Both the position numbers and the translations under genes were made by a program. Source: Bacilli bacterium (lineage in GTDB: Bacteria > Bacillota_I > Bacilli_A > RF39 > UBA660). Taken from it: 20,797 nt of DNA. Location of the stretch: assembly GCA_016296185.1 (NCBI GenBank), contig JAEDJT010000025.1:1-20797 (forward strand). Direction: 5' to 3'. The notes beneath the pieces were generated by a model that saw only the letters and a program-made list of their open reading frames with translations, was not told the origin of the DNA and ran no database searches. Positions 7,189 through 15,050 of the stretch are shown piece after piece; within the stretch, counting starts at the first letter, position 1; each line of letters begins with the position of its first letter.

Positions 7189-8058
7189 ATGAACGGAATT
7201 CTAGTTGTAAATAAACCTAAAGACTTTACATCAAGAGATGTAGTAAATAAAATAACAAAAATACTACATACAAAAAAAGTAGGTCATACTGGAACACTAG
7301 ATCCAATAGCTAGTGGAGTATTAATCATCTGTGTTGGAAAATATACAACTTTATGTGACTTATTAACAAGTAAATATAAAGAATATATAGCAACAATAAA
7401 ACTAGGAACTAAAACTGATACATTAGATATAACAGGAAATATCATAGAAGAAAAAGAATACAATGTAACAACAGAACAAATAATAGAAGTTTTAGAATCA
7501 TTTAAAGGAAAAAGCATTCAAACAGTACCTATATATTCAGCAGTAAAAGTAAATGGAAAAAAATTATATGAATATGCAAGAGAAGGTAAAGAAGTAGAAT
7601 TACCAAAAAGAGAAATAGATGTTAAAGAAATTGAATTATTAGATTATTCTATTGATGAAATAAAATTTAAAACTACAGTTTCTAAAGGTACATACATTAG
7701 AGCACTTATAGATGATATTTGTTCTAAACTAAATACAGTTGGGACAATGTCAGATTTAATTCGAACTAAACAAGGTAAATTTAGTATAGAAGAATCAATT
7801 ACTTTAGAAGATATAGAAAAAGGTAATTATAAAATGTTACCTATAGAAGAAGTAATAGACGATGTTGAAATTATAGATATTAATGAAGAAACATATAAAA
7901 AAGTATTAAATGGTGCAATAATACCAAAAGAATTTAACGATGAAATATCATGTATAAGATATAATGGAAAAATTATTGCTATATATAAAACATATGAAAA
8001 AGATAATTCATTATCAAAACCATATAAAATGTTTACAGGGGGTATTAATAATGAATAA
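7189..8058 (+). CDS. truB: tRNA pseudouridine(55) synthase TruB
   Basis: TruB makes the T-loop pseudouridine at tRNA position 55. In 289 residues it shows the N-terminal NGILVVNKP segment, the catalytic motif GHTGTLDP with nucleophile Asp38, GVLIICVGK after it, a later conserved PIYSAVKVNGKKLYEYAR block (7531-7584) and a KGTYIRALIDD block (about 166-176) typical of the family, then LIRTKQGKF near 190-198. The ATG at 7189 is chosen over an in-frame GTG at 7180 because that GTG is part of the AGAGGTG ribosome site. It is the second gene of the phosphoesterase operon; its end overlaps the next gene by 8 bases. A rare CGA codon (7762-7764) sits at a position usually Arg. Confidence 0.96.
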   Translation: MNGILVVNKPKDFTSRDVVNKITKILHTKKVGHTGTLDPIASGVLIICVGKYTTLCDLLTSKYKEYIATIKLGTKTDTLDITGNIIEEKEYNVTTEQIIEVLESFKGKSIQTVPIYSAVKVNGKKLYEYAREGKEVELPKREIDVKEIELLDYSIDEIKFKTTVSKGTYIRALIDDICSKLNTVGTMSDLIRTKQGKFSIEESITLEDIEKGNYKMLPIEEVIDDVEIIDINEETYKKVLNGAIIPKEFNDEISCIRYNGKIIAIYKTYEKDNSLSKPYKMFTGGINNE

Positions 8059-8818
8059 ATATAAAAGATTTTCAAAACTACCTATGCCTGAAGAGGGAGA
8101 AGTAGCTCTTTCATATGGGGTTAAGTATTTAGCAAATCCAGATTATAAACCTCATAGACATTCACAAGAAAGACCGTTTTTAGTTTTAGATAAAGATAAA
8201 GATGATAATATACTTGCATTAAAAATACAAGAAAGAAAAGATAAAATATACAAATCAAATTATTATTTAAATGCCAATAAATACAATAATGAAGTTATGA
8301 CTAAGAACTCAGTGGTTGAAACCGAATATGTATATAAATTAGGTAGAGGAGACTTCATTAAAAGAGGATTTAGAATATCAAATTCAGATTACTTAAGAAT
8401 ATTAGAAAAACTAATATTTCTATATGTAAATAATATGAATTCAGTAGATAAAAAATCAGCAAAAAAATTACATCAAAAATTATATAAAGGAAGACAAGCT
8501 AAATATGGAGAAATAATAAAAGTACCATACGAAAATTGTTACTTATATGTATATGATTCAACTCATGAAGAATATAAATGTATAAGATTATATAAAGAAA
8601 AGTTAGAAGATTGTATATCATATCCTGAAAAAATAGGAGATGTTATTAGCTATATAAATTATATGGAAGATGATGTATATATTCCTAAAAAAGATGTAAT
8701 ATATTTTGTTAATATTAGATTAGATAAAAAGAAAACAAAAAAAATAATAGCTAAAAAAAGAGTAGCAAACGAAGTAAAAGTAGAAAATGCTAACATGTTA
8801 AAGCTTAAAAAAGTATAA
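8051..8818 (+). CDS. Uncharacterised protein, possible double MazF/PemK-like barrels
   Basis: A 255-residue soluble, Lys-rich protein that I do not recognise with certainty. Residues 14-20 (EEGEVAL), 40-46 (ERPFLVL) and 84-90 (TKNSVVE) follow the order of MazF/PemK-type SH3-like barrels (GEV...RPVLVL...SxV), although a MazF catalytic role is unproven. A second GEI...LYVY...IRLYKE pattern (about 153-185) may be a second, diverged barrel. The C-terminus is a basic tail. The start at 8051 overlaps truB by 8 bases and is preceded by ACAGGGGGT, so the two are translationally coupled; a longer in-frame start inside truB is not supported. It occupies the spot where ribF often lies. No antitoxin-like partner is adjacent. 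Confidence 0.55.
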   Translation: MNKYKRFSKLPMPEEGEVALSYGVKYLANPDYKPHRHSQERPFLVLDKDKDDNILALKIQERKDKIYKSNYYLNANKYNNEVMTKNSVVETEYVYKLGRGDFIKRGFRISNSDYLRILEKLIFLYVNNMNSVDKKSAKKLHQKLYKGRQAKYGEIIKVPYENCYLYVYDSTHEEYKCIRLYKEKLEDCISYPEKIGDVISYINYMEDDVYIPKKDVIYFVNIRLDKKKTKKIIAKKRVANEVKVENANMLKLKKV

Positions 8819-8823
8819 AATAC

Positions 8824-8852
8824 TTGATATATTTTATAATTTAGGTTACAAT
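8824..8852 (+). promoter_or_regulatory. Sigma-A promoter of rpsO
   Basis: -35 TTGATA (8824-8829), a 17-base spacer and -10 TACAAT (8847-8852). Transcription would begin near 8859, leaving a leader of about 78 bases. Confidence 0.8.
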
Positions 8853-8862
8853 ACTTTTGAAA

Positions 8863-8908
8863 GTTTAATCTTGGTTTAGAAATCTCCGAATCTCTACTAA
8901 GTTTAAAC
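8863..8908 (+). promoter_or_regulatory. Structured rpsO leader, candidate S15 autoregulatory RNA
   Basis: GTTTAA (8863-8868) pairs with TTAAAC (8903-8908); after a U-U mismatch CTTGG (8870-8874) pairs with CTAAG (8897-8901). The second helix includes a G-U pair next to a G-C pair (8873-8898 and 8874-8897), the type of motif S15 recognises in 16S rRNA. The inner 22 bases could form a weak AGA/TCT stem. The structure ends 12 bases before AAAGGAGG. S15 autoregulation is known in other bacteria through varied leader folds; this one is inferred. Confidence 0.5.
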
Positions 8909-8936
8909 GGTTAAATTAATAAAGGAGGAATTTAAA

Positions 8937-9206
8937 ATGGCAATTACAAAAGAAAGAAAAGCTGAATTAGTTAAACAATTTGGTAAGAACGAAAAAGACA
9001 GCGGAGCTACTGAAGTACAAATCGCTATTCTTACTGAAGAAATTAACGAATTAACTGAACATTTAAAAGTTCATATTCATGATTTCCATTCAAAAAGAGG
9101 ACTTCAAATGATGGTTGGTAAAAGACGTAGTCTTTTAGATTACCTAAAGAAAAACGATGTTGTTTCTTATAGAAAAACAATTGAAGCTCTAGGAATCAGA
9201 AAATAA
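8937..9206 (+). CDS. rpsO: 30S ribosomal protein S15
   Basis: An 89-residue S15, the usual length; a primary 16S rRNA-binding protein of the central domain that also takes part in bridge B4. Recognisable segments include ITKERKAELVKQFG near the N-terminus, DSGATEVQIAILTEEI (about 21-36), HDFHSKRGLQMMVGKRRSLL (about 48-67), and RKTIEALGIRK at the C-terminus. It has a near-perfect ribosome site (AAAGGAGG), its own promoter and a following hairpin terminator, as fits an abundant ribosomal protein. It is followed by pnp, the classic rpsO-pnp pairing. Confidence 0.98.
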   Translation: MAITKERKAELVKQFGKNEKDSGATEVQIAILTEEINELTEHLKVHIHDFHSKRGLQMMVGKRRSLLDYLKKNDVVSYRKTIEALGIRK

Positions 9207-9219
9207 TTATGAAAAAGTA

Positions 9220-9247
9220 GGCACTTATTTTTTAAGTGTCTTTTTTT
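9220..9247 (+). terminator. Terminator/attenuator between rpsO and pnp
   Basis: GGCACTTA (9220-9227) pairs with TAAGTGTC (9233-9240; one G-U) around TTTTT and is followed by seven T. No clear promoter for pnp is seen after it, so partial read-through probably supplies pnp mRNA. Confidence 0.85.
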
Positions 9248-9278
9248 ATAAAAAATTTAGTAAAAGAGAGGTAGAAAA

Positions 9279-11642
9279 ATGAAAAAAACATTTGAACTAG
9301 ATTTTAGAGGAAAAAAATTAATTGTTGAACATGGTGAACTTGCAAAACAAGCCCATGGTGCAGTATTAGTTAGATATGGAGATACAGTTATATTATCAAC
9401 AGCTGTAGTATCTAAATCAGCTAACATACTATCAGATTTCTTTCCATTAATGGTTTTATACCAAGAAAAATTATATTCAGTAGGTAAAATACCTGGTGGA
9501 TTCATTAAAAGAGAAGGTAGACCAACAGATGCTGCAACATTAGCTGCTCGTATGATCGATAGACCTATGAGACCAATGTTCCCAGAAGACTTCAGAAATG
9601 AAGTACAAGTTGTTAATACTGTATTATCAGTTGATACAGATAATTCACCAGAATTAGCAGCTATGTTTGGATCATCATTATGTACAAGTATTTCACAAAT
9701 ACCATTTGATGGACCAATTGCTGGCGTTAAAGTAGGTAGAGTTGATGGAGAATTCGTAATCAACCCAACTCCTGCACAATTAGAAGTATCTGACATTGAT
9801 TTAACTGTAGCTGGTACAAAAGTTGCAATCAACATGGTTGAAGCAGGAGCTAAAGAAGTATCTGAAAAAGATATGTTAGAAGCACTAATGTTCGGACATG
9901 AGGCAGTTAAAGAATTATGTGAATTCCAAGAAAAAATTATCGCTGAAATCGGTGTAGAAAAAATGGAATATGAAAGACTAGAAATTTCTGATGAATTAAA
10001 AGCAGAAATCAAAGATTTAGCAGCTGATAAATTAGATAAAGCAATGCGTATTAAAGATAAATTAAAAAAATATGCTGCAATTGATGAAGTTAAAGAAACA
10101 GTTGTTAATAAATATATTGAAGATAATGCTGAACTAGATAAAGAAGAATTAACTATTTTAATTACAAAAGTTAAATTAGTATTAGAAGAAATTGAATATG
10201 ATATTTTCAGAGCTATTACAGTTAATGAAAAAACAAGATCTGACGGAAGAGCAATGACTGAAATAAGAAAACTATCTACAGATTTAGACTTATTACCAAG
10301 AACTCATGGTAGTGCATTATTTACTCGTGGAGAAACTCAAGCATTGGCAGTAACTACTCTAGGTGCATTAAATGAATATCAAGCATTAGATGGTATTAGT
10401 TTAGAAGCAGAAAAACACTTTATGTTACATTATAATTTCCCACAATTCTCAGTAGGTGAAACAGGTAGATATGGATCACCAGGAAGAAGAGAAATTGGAC
10501 ATGGAGCTTTAGGTGAAAGATGTTTAAAACAAGTAATGCCTTCTGAAGAAGAATTCCCATATACAGTTAGAGTTGTCTCTGAAATTCTAGAATCAAATGG
10601 ATCATCATCACAAGCAACAATTTGTGCTGGTTGTATGTCATTAATGGCAGCAGGTGTACCAATTAAAGCACCAGTTGCAGGTATTGCAATGGGATTAATC
10701 ACATCTAAAGATGAAAAAGATTATACAATCTTAACAGATATTCAAGGTATGGAAGATCATTTAGGAGACATGGACTTTAAAGTTGGTGGAACAAGAAAAG
10801 GTATTTGTTCATTACAAATGGATATCAAAATTAAGGGTATAACTAAGAAAATATTAAAAGAAGCTTTAGATCAAGCTAAAGATGCACGTATGGAAATATT
10901 AGACGTAATGGAAAAACAAATCTCTAAACCAAGAGAAGATGTTTCAGAATATGCACCTAAAGTTGAAAAATTCAAAATTAATCCAGATAAAATTAAAGAA
11001 GTTATTGGAAAAGGTGGAGAAACAATCACTAAGATTATTTGCGAAGCTTCAAATGTTGATGTAGTACAAGATATTAACGCAGTTAAAGTTGATTTAGAAG
11101 ACGATGGAACAGTAATTATTTATCATACAAATAGAGACGTTATTAACAGAACTAGAGATATGATTGAATATATTGCAAAAGAAGTTGTTCCTGGAGAAAT
11201 ATATACAGGTAAAGTAGTTAAAGTAGAAGACTTTGGTGTATTCGTACAATTATGGCCTGGATGTGAAGGATTATGTCACGTTTCTCAATTAGCTTGGGAA
11301 AGAGTTGAAAAAGCATCAGACTTATTCAAAGTTGGTGACGAAATAATCGTTAAAGCTGAGGGATATGATAATAGAAATAGATTAAACTTATCTCGTAAAG
11401 CTGCATTACCAAAACAAGAAAGAAAAGAAGATTCAAACAATGAATCAAAAAAAGAAGATAACAAAGAAGTTAAAACCACAAAAAAAGAAGTAAAAAAAGA
11501 TACTAAAAAAACTGTTAAAGAAGCTAAAACCACAAAAAAAGATGACCAAAAGCCATCAAAAGAAACAAAAAAAGTAGAAACTAAAAAAGAAGAAAAACCA
11601 AAAAGAAGTCTACTTGATAAATTAACAGGAAAAAATAAATAA
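9279..11642 (+). CDS. pnp: Polyribonucleotide nucleotidyltransferase (PNPase) with Lys-rich tail
   Basis: A phosphorolytic 3'-5' exoribonuclease acting in RNA decay. Of 787 residues, the order is RNase PH domain 1 (about 1-225, with KIPGGFIKREGRP), an all-helical linker, RNase PH domain 2 (about 310-545), KH (about 565-625, IGKGGETI) and S1 (about 635-710, FGVFVQL). The metal-binding residues equivalent to E. coli Asp486, Asp492 and Lys494 appear as Asp493, Asp499 and Lys501. After the S1 domain about 75 residues of low-complexity Lys/Glu/Thr sequence are added, ending in RSLLDKLTGKNK; B. subtilis PNPase is about 705 residues and lacks such a tail. The start is supported by GAGAGGT (9266-9272). 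Confidence 0.97.
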   Translation: MKKTFELDFRGKKLIVEHGELAKQAHGAVLVRYGDTVILSTAVVSKSANILSDFFPLMVLYQEKLYSVGKIPGGFIKREGRPTDAATLAARMIDRPMRPMFPEDFRNEVQVVNTVLSVDTDNSPELAAMFGSSLCTSISQIPFDGPIAGVKVGRVDGEFVINPTPAQLEVSDIDLTVAGTKVAINMVEAGAKEVSEKDMLEALMFGHEAVKELCEFQEKIIAEIGVEKMEYERLEISDELKAEIKDLAADKLDKAMRIKDKLKKYAAIDEVKETVVNKYIEDNAELDKEELTILITKVKLVLEEIEYDIFRAITVNEKTRSDGRAMTEIRKLSTDLDLLPRTHGSALFTRGETQALAVTTLGALNEYQALDGISLEAEKHFMLHYNFPQFSVGETGRYGSPGRREIGHGALGERCLKQVMPSEEEFPYTVRVVSEILESNGSSSQATICAGCMSLMAAGVPIKAPVAGIAMGLITSKDEKDYTILTDIQGMEDHLGDMDFKVGGTRKGICSLQMDIKIKGITKKILKEALDQAKDARMEILDVMEKQISKPREDVSEYAPKVEKFKINPDKIKEVIGKGGETITKIICEASNVDVVQDINAVKVDLEDDGTVIIYHTNRDVINRTRDMIEYIAKEVVPGEIYTGKVVKVEDFGVFVQLWPGCEGLCHVSQLAWERVEKASDLFKVGDEIIVKAEGYDNRNRLNLSRKAALPKQERKEDSNNESKKEDNKEVKTTKKEVKKDTKKTVKEAKTTKKDDQKPSKETKKVETKKEEKPKRSLLDKLTGKNK

Positions 11643-11643
11643 A

Positions 11644-11675
11644 AAAAATACTTTCAATAGAAAGTATTTTTTTTT
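11644..11675. terminator. Bidirectional terminator between convergent pnp and membrane-protein genes
   Basis: AAAAATACTTTC (11644-11655) and GAAAGTATTTTT (11660-11671) pair over 12 bases with loop AATA. The A-run on the left and T-run on the right allow termination in both directions, serving pnp and the leftward gene that ends at 11674. Confidence 0.9.
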
Positions 11676-13776
11676 ATCCGTCATATGCTATTTGATCATC
11701 AACGTCATCTGAATAAGAACTAGAATAATCTTTATCATCATCGTCATAACCATAATAACTATCACTATCATAATCATAATTATCATAAGAATTATAACTA
11801 TTATTATCATTGTATCCTGATAAAGTACCAATAAGTGCTTTAACAGGAGTTTCCATTAAATAAGTTAAGAATTGTGATGTAATTGTTTCTAAATCACTAT
11901 CTGTTGGAGTAGTAGCAGTAGAAGTATTAATACTTGCAATGTCTGTTGTCCAATCATTTAAAACAGAAACTTTAACATTAAAATGAGTTTTATCTGGTAG
12001 AACTAATTTAAATTCAATATCATTTTGAGTATTTTCGTTAGTAGTTGTTTCTTTATATGAAAAACTACCAGTAAATACATATTTTTCATCTTTACTTGTA
12101 TTAACACTAGAAGATGATTCCATTAATTCAGCAGGAATATTTAATACATAATCAAATTCAACTTCCGTATCAGTCCATTTACTAATTTTTAATGTTGCAT
12201 ATTCAGTTCCATCGATTTTGATAGAAGTATTTGTTACAGAACCATTAGCAACACCAATAATACTTAAAGCATCATTTTCTTCACCAGAAACTATAATTTC
12301 ATAATTACCATTATAAGTATAGTAATGAATATCATCTTTTCCATCTGTAATTTGCATTCCTACAAATTCTGATTTAGTACCATATGTATAAATAACTAAA
12401 TCTAATGATAAATCATCATCTACTTCAATTTCTTTATCTTTTAAAGAAGAAATCATTTCTTTAACATCTTGTTTTGAAATTTCTTGATTTTCAATAGCAG
12501 CATAAGTATTTAAATTTTTATAAACACAATCAACGAAATCATCATTATTACTTAATTCTTCAACCATCTTTTTAAACATATCGTTAACTGTAGCTTTATC
12601 CATATGATATATATTCTTTTTAACTTTTAGGTTATTTCCAGCAACTGAAATGCTAGCATCAGCTTTACTAAAGTTATTATCATTTAATGAATTAGAGAAA
12701 GCAGTAAATAAAGAATTAATCATTATATCAGCATTTTGTGACATTGATTCATCCATATTAGTTAAAATACTATTGAATGTATCAAATAATTTATCTAATT
12801 CTTTCATTTCACTATTATCAACACTACCTAAATATAACAAATCTCTGTTTGTTGAGAATTTTGTATAAACACTATTATTTTTTAAATAGTAATAATTGTT
12901 AATATCTTTTTTAGTTGAGTTATCTAAAACACCAAATCCAGCTTCTAATAATCTATTTTCAGGATCAACACCAAATCTTCCTGAATAAGTATAGCCAGAA
13001 TAATTTTCAAGTTGTTCAATATCACTATCTATAGCAACTTTAATTTCAAATAAACCTTTATTATGAACAATAGAAGATACTTTTGTACTAACTTCTTTAT
13101 TCATAGTTTCAATTGTATTTTTAAATACAGTTTTTGGATCACTTAGTTTATCCATGATTTTAGGATAAACTACAAAATATCCAACAGCACCTAATATTAT
13201 AATAATTACTGCAACTATTCCAACTATAATTGCAGGATTTGTTTTTTTCTTTAGATCTGTACCTGTTTGTACAAAACCAACATTTGTTGAATCTATTGGT
13301 CCATTAACAGGAACACTAGGAGCTATAACTCCTTGAGGTTGTATACCACCATTAGCAACTGTAGCAACTGCTTGATTATCCATCCCATTAACTACTGGTT
13401 GTTGAGGAACAACAGGAGCAACTGGTTGACCAGCAACTTCAGATTGAACAGGAGCAACAGGAGTAACTGGTTGAGCAGCAACTTCAGGTTGAACAGGAGC
13501 AACAGGAGTAACTGGTTGAGCAGCAACTTCAGGTTGAACAGGAGCAACAGGAGTAACTGGTTGAACAACAGCTTCAGGTTGAACTGGAGTTACAGGAGTA
13601 ACCGGTTGAACAACAGCTTCAGGTTGAACTGGAGTCTCAGGCACAATAGGTGCAACCGGTTGAATTGGTTCGATTGGAGTAACTGGTTGAACAGGTACTT
13701 CAGGGGTAACCGGAACAACAGGAGTTACAGGAACTTCAGGTGTTGATGTTGGATTAACATTATTTTGTTCATTCAT
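11674..13776 (-). CDS. Bitopic membrane protein with Pro-rich repeat N-tail and Asp/Tyr-rich C-tail
   Basis: A 700-residue protein. Residues 10-130 are a Pro/Val/Gln/Thr/Ala low-complexity region with 15-residue repeats (VQPEVAAQPVTPVAP type). After a short KKK stop a single membrane helix lies at about 182-204, then a large outside region with alternating strands and helices, and a final tail very rich in Asp, Tyr and Ser. No signal peptidase site is seen, so the Pro-rich tail should be cytoplasmic and the C-terminus outside. The outside region (about 206-620) is clearly related to the protein at 15051-17249: shared VFKNTI, ISKQDVKE/ISKKDFKD and IYTYG/IYTKG segments in the same order. It ends at the convergent terminator. 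Start supported by AGAAAGAAG upstream. Function unknown; an envelope or surface role is inferred. Confidence 0.8.
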   Translation of the reverse strand: MNEQNNVNPTSTPEVPVTPVVPVTPEVPVQPVTPIEPIQPVAPIVPETPVQPEAVVQPVTPVTPVQPEAVVQPVTPVAPVQPEVAAQPVTPVAPVQPEVAAQPVTPVAPVQSEVAGQPVAPVVPQQPVVNGMDNQAVATVANGGIQPQGVIAPSVPVNGPIDSTNVGFVQTGTDLKKKTNPAIIVGIVAVIIIILGAVGYFVVYPKIMDKLSDPKTVFKNTIETMNKEVSTKVSSIVHNKGLFEIKVAIDSDIEQLENYSGYTYSGRFGVDPENRLLEAGFGVLDNSTKKDINNYYYLKNNSVYTKFSTNRDLLYLGSVDNSEMKELDKLFDTFNSILTNMDESMSQNADIMINSLFTAFSNSLNDNNFSKADASISVAGNNLKVKKNIYHMDKATVNDMFKKMVEELSNNDDFVDCVYKNLNTYAAIENQEISKQDVKEMISSLKDKEIEVDDDLSLDLVIYTYGTKSEFVGMQITDGKDDIHYYTYNGNYEIIVSGEENDALSIIGVANGSVTNTSIKIDGTEYATLKISKWTDTEVEFDYVLNIPAELMESSSSVNTSKDEKYVFTGSFSYKETTTNENTQNDIEFKLVLPDKTHFNVKVSVLNDWTTDIASINTSTATTPTDSDLETITSQFLTYLMETPVKALIGTLSGYNDNNSYNSYDNYDYDSDSYYGYDDDDKDYSSSYSDDVDDQIAYDG
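13421..13645. repeat. Five tandem 45-bp units coding the Pro-rich tail
   Basis: Unit starts at 13421, 13466, 13511, 13556 and 13601 (ACTGGTTGA or ACCGGTTGA), exactly 45 bases apart. The central units are nearly identical, and shorter or degenerate copies flank the array. Each unit encodes 15 residues on the minus strand. Confidence 0.9.
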
Positions 13777-13806
13777 TTTTAAACACTTCTTTCTATTCTA
13801 TATCAA

Positions 13807-13812
13807 ATTATA
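13807..13812 (-). promoter_or_regulatory. Extended -10 of the Pro-rich membrane protein gene
   Basis: On the minus strand TATAAT is preceded by TG plus one base (TGTTATAAT), with no good -35 in the T-rich stretch upstream. It is the same extended form as in front of rimP. Confidence 0.55.
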
Positions 13813-13846
13813 ACATAAATAGAAAAAAAATAATATACATAAATTG

Positions 13847-14974
13847 TTAAAAACCTCTAATAATTTTTTTTATAAAACTAAAATAAAAACCGACTATATT
13901 TTGCTTTTTAATATTAGTGCTAACTGTTAGATTTACTTGTCCAATTTTAGTATTATTATCATCAACAATTTCTACACTTCCGATTACATCGCCTTTATTA
14001 ATAGGAGCGACTATTTTCTTTATATTATAGTTATAAGAATAATCTTTTTTTTCATTTAATTTTACAAGATCAGATAAAGATTCCAAAGCAATAACATCTA
14101 CATTAGATACGCTACCTTTATAAACCGTTGAATTAGTAACATAGTCATCTTTGTTTATTACAGTATTAACTTTATAATTATTAAAACCATAATTTAAAAG
14201 AGAAATTGTATCATTACTTCTATGTTCTGAAGTATCACTTCCCATTACAACACTTATCATTCTAGTGTCATTTTTCTTTCCAGTAGCTGTAATACAATAT
14301 AATGCGCTACTAGTATAACCTGTTTTTAAACCATCAATTCCTTCATAATATCTAATAAGTTTATTAGTATTAACTAACCACATTTTAGTTCCGTCAGGTT
14401 TATTTAAATAATCTTCATATTGAGAACTATAATTTAAAATAACCGGATATTCTAATAACTTACTAGCAATTACTGCCATATCATAAGCAGAACTATAATG
14501 ATTATCCTCATCAAGACCATGAACATTCATAAAATGAGTATTCTTTAAATCGAGTTCAACAACTTTATCATTCATTAAATTGACAAAATCTTCAGCGCTT
14601 CCAGCAATATATTCACTAACTGCAACTGCAGCATCGTTTGCTGATGCAATACAAATTGCTTTAATTAATTCAGATAGTTTAATACTTGTATTAGCTTGAA
14701 GATAAACTTGACTACCACCCATATGTTCAGCATTCTCTGATATAGGAACTAAATCATCTAAAGATATTTCATTATTATATATATTCTCCATGACGATTAA
14801 TAATGTCATCATTTTAGTCATCGAAGCAGGAGCAAGTTTTTCATCCTTATTATATTCATATAAAACTTTATGTGTACTAGGTTCAAATAACACACCACTT
14901 TTAGAATAATTAACTAATTCAGCATGTACAATTATAGGACAAAATAATAGAAATAATATAAATATTTTTTTCAT
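13847..14974 (-). CDS. D-alanyl-D-alanine carboxypeptidase, DacA/DacF type (PBP5 family)
   Basis: A peptidase S11 enzyme that trims the terminal D-Ala from peptidoglycan stem peptides outside the membrane. It has 375 residues with a signal peptide (about 1-18, cleavage after VHA). The three active-site motifs are SMTK at 51-54 (nucleophile Ser51), SAN at 111-113 and KTG at 217-219. The C-terminal segment after about 260 is a small beta domain and ends in an amphipathic basic stretch (about FYFSFIKKIIRGF), the usual membrane-docking tail of this family. The ATG at 14974 is chosen because AGGTG lies 6 bases before it and overlaps the upstream in-frame GTG at 14983. It lies divergent from the Trx-tailed membrane protein gene and upstream of that protein's paralogue, suggesting a cell-envelope locus. 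Confidence 0.93.
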   Translation of the reverse strand: MKKIFILFLLFCPIIVHAELVNYSKSGVLFEPSTHKVLYEYNKDEKLAPASMTKMMTLLIVMENIYNNEISLDDLVPISENAEHMGGSQVYLQANTSIKLSELIKAICIASANDAAVAVSEYIAGSAEDFVNLMNDKVVELDLKNTHFMNVHGLDEDNHYSSAYDMAVIASKLLEYPVILNYSSQYEDYLNKPDGTKMWLVNTNKLIRYYEGIDGLKTGYTSSALYCITATGKKNDTRMISVVMGSDTSEHRSNDTISLLNYGFNNYKVNTVINKDDYVTNSTVYKGSVSNVDVIALESLSDLVKLNEKKDYSYNYNIKKIVAPINKGDVIGSVEIVDDNNTKIGQVNLTVSTNIKKQNIVGFYFSFIKKIIRGF

Positions 14975-15015
14975 AAAAATCACCTAATAAATAATATTTA
15001 TAAATTAAAAAAATA

Positions 15016-15024
15016 TGATATAAT
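15016..15024 (+). promoter_or_regulatory. Extended -10 promoter of the Trx-tailed membrane protein gene
   Basis: TGATATAAT: a perfect TATAAT at 15019-15024 with TG one base upstream. The -35 region (14996-15001) is A/T without similarity to consensus. The 76-base gap 14975-15050 must also contain the divergent dacA-type promoter, which I could not place. Confidence 0.6.
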
Positions 15025-15050
15025 AAAAAAAAGTAAAGAGAGGTATGTTT

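Noticed and set aside
7964..8050. Longer N-terminus for the 8051 gene inside truB
   Set aside because: No ribosome site before the upstream ATG; a strong GGGGG site precedes 8051.
8811..8825. Short inverted repeat AAGTAT/ATACTT after the 8051 gene as a terminator
   Set aside because: Only 6 pairs with a 3-base loop and no T-run; it overlaps the rpsO -35 by chance of AT-rich sequence.
13333..13746. Rightward open frame rich in Asn, Arg, Ser and Trp repeats
   Set aside because: It is the antisense reading of the 45-bp repeat array in the leftward membrane protein gene; no ribosome site or promoter of its own.
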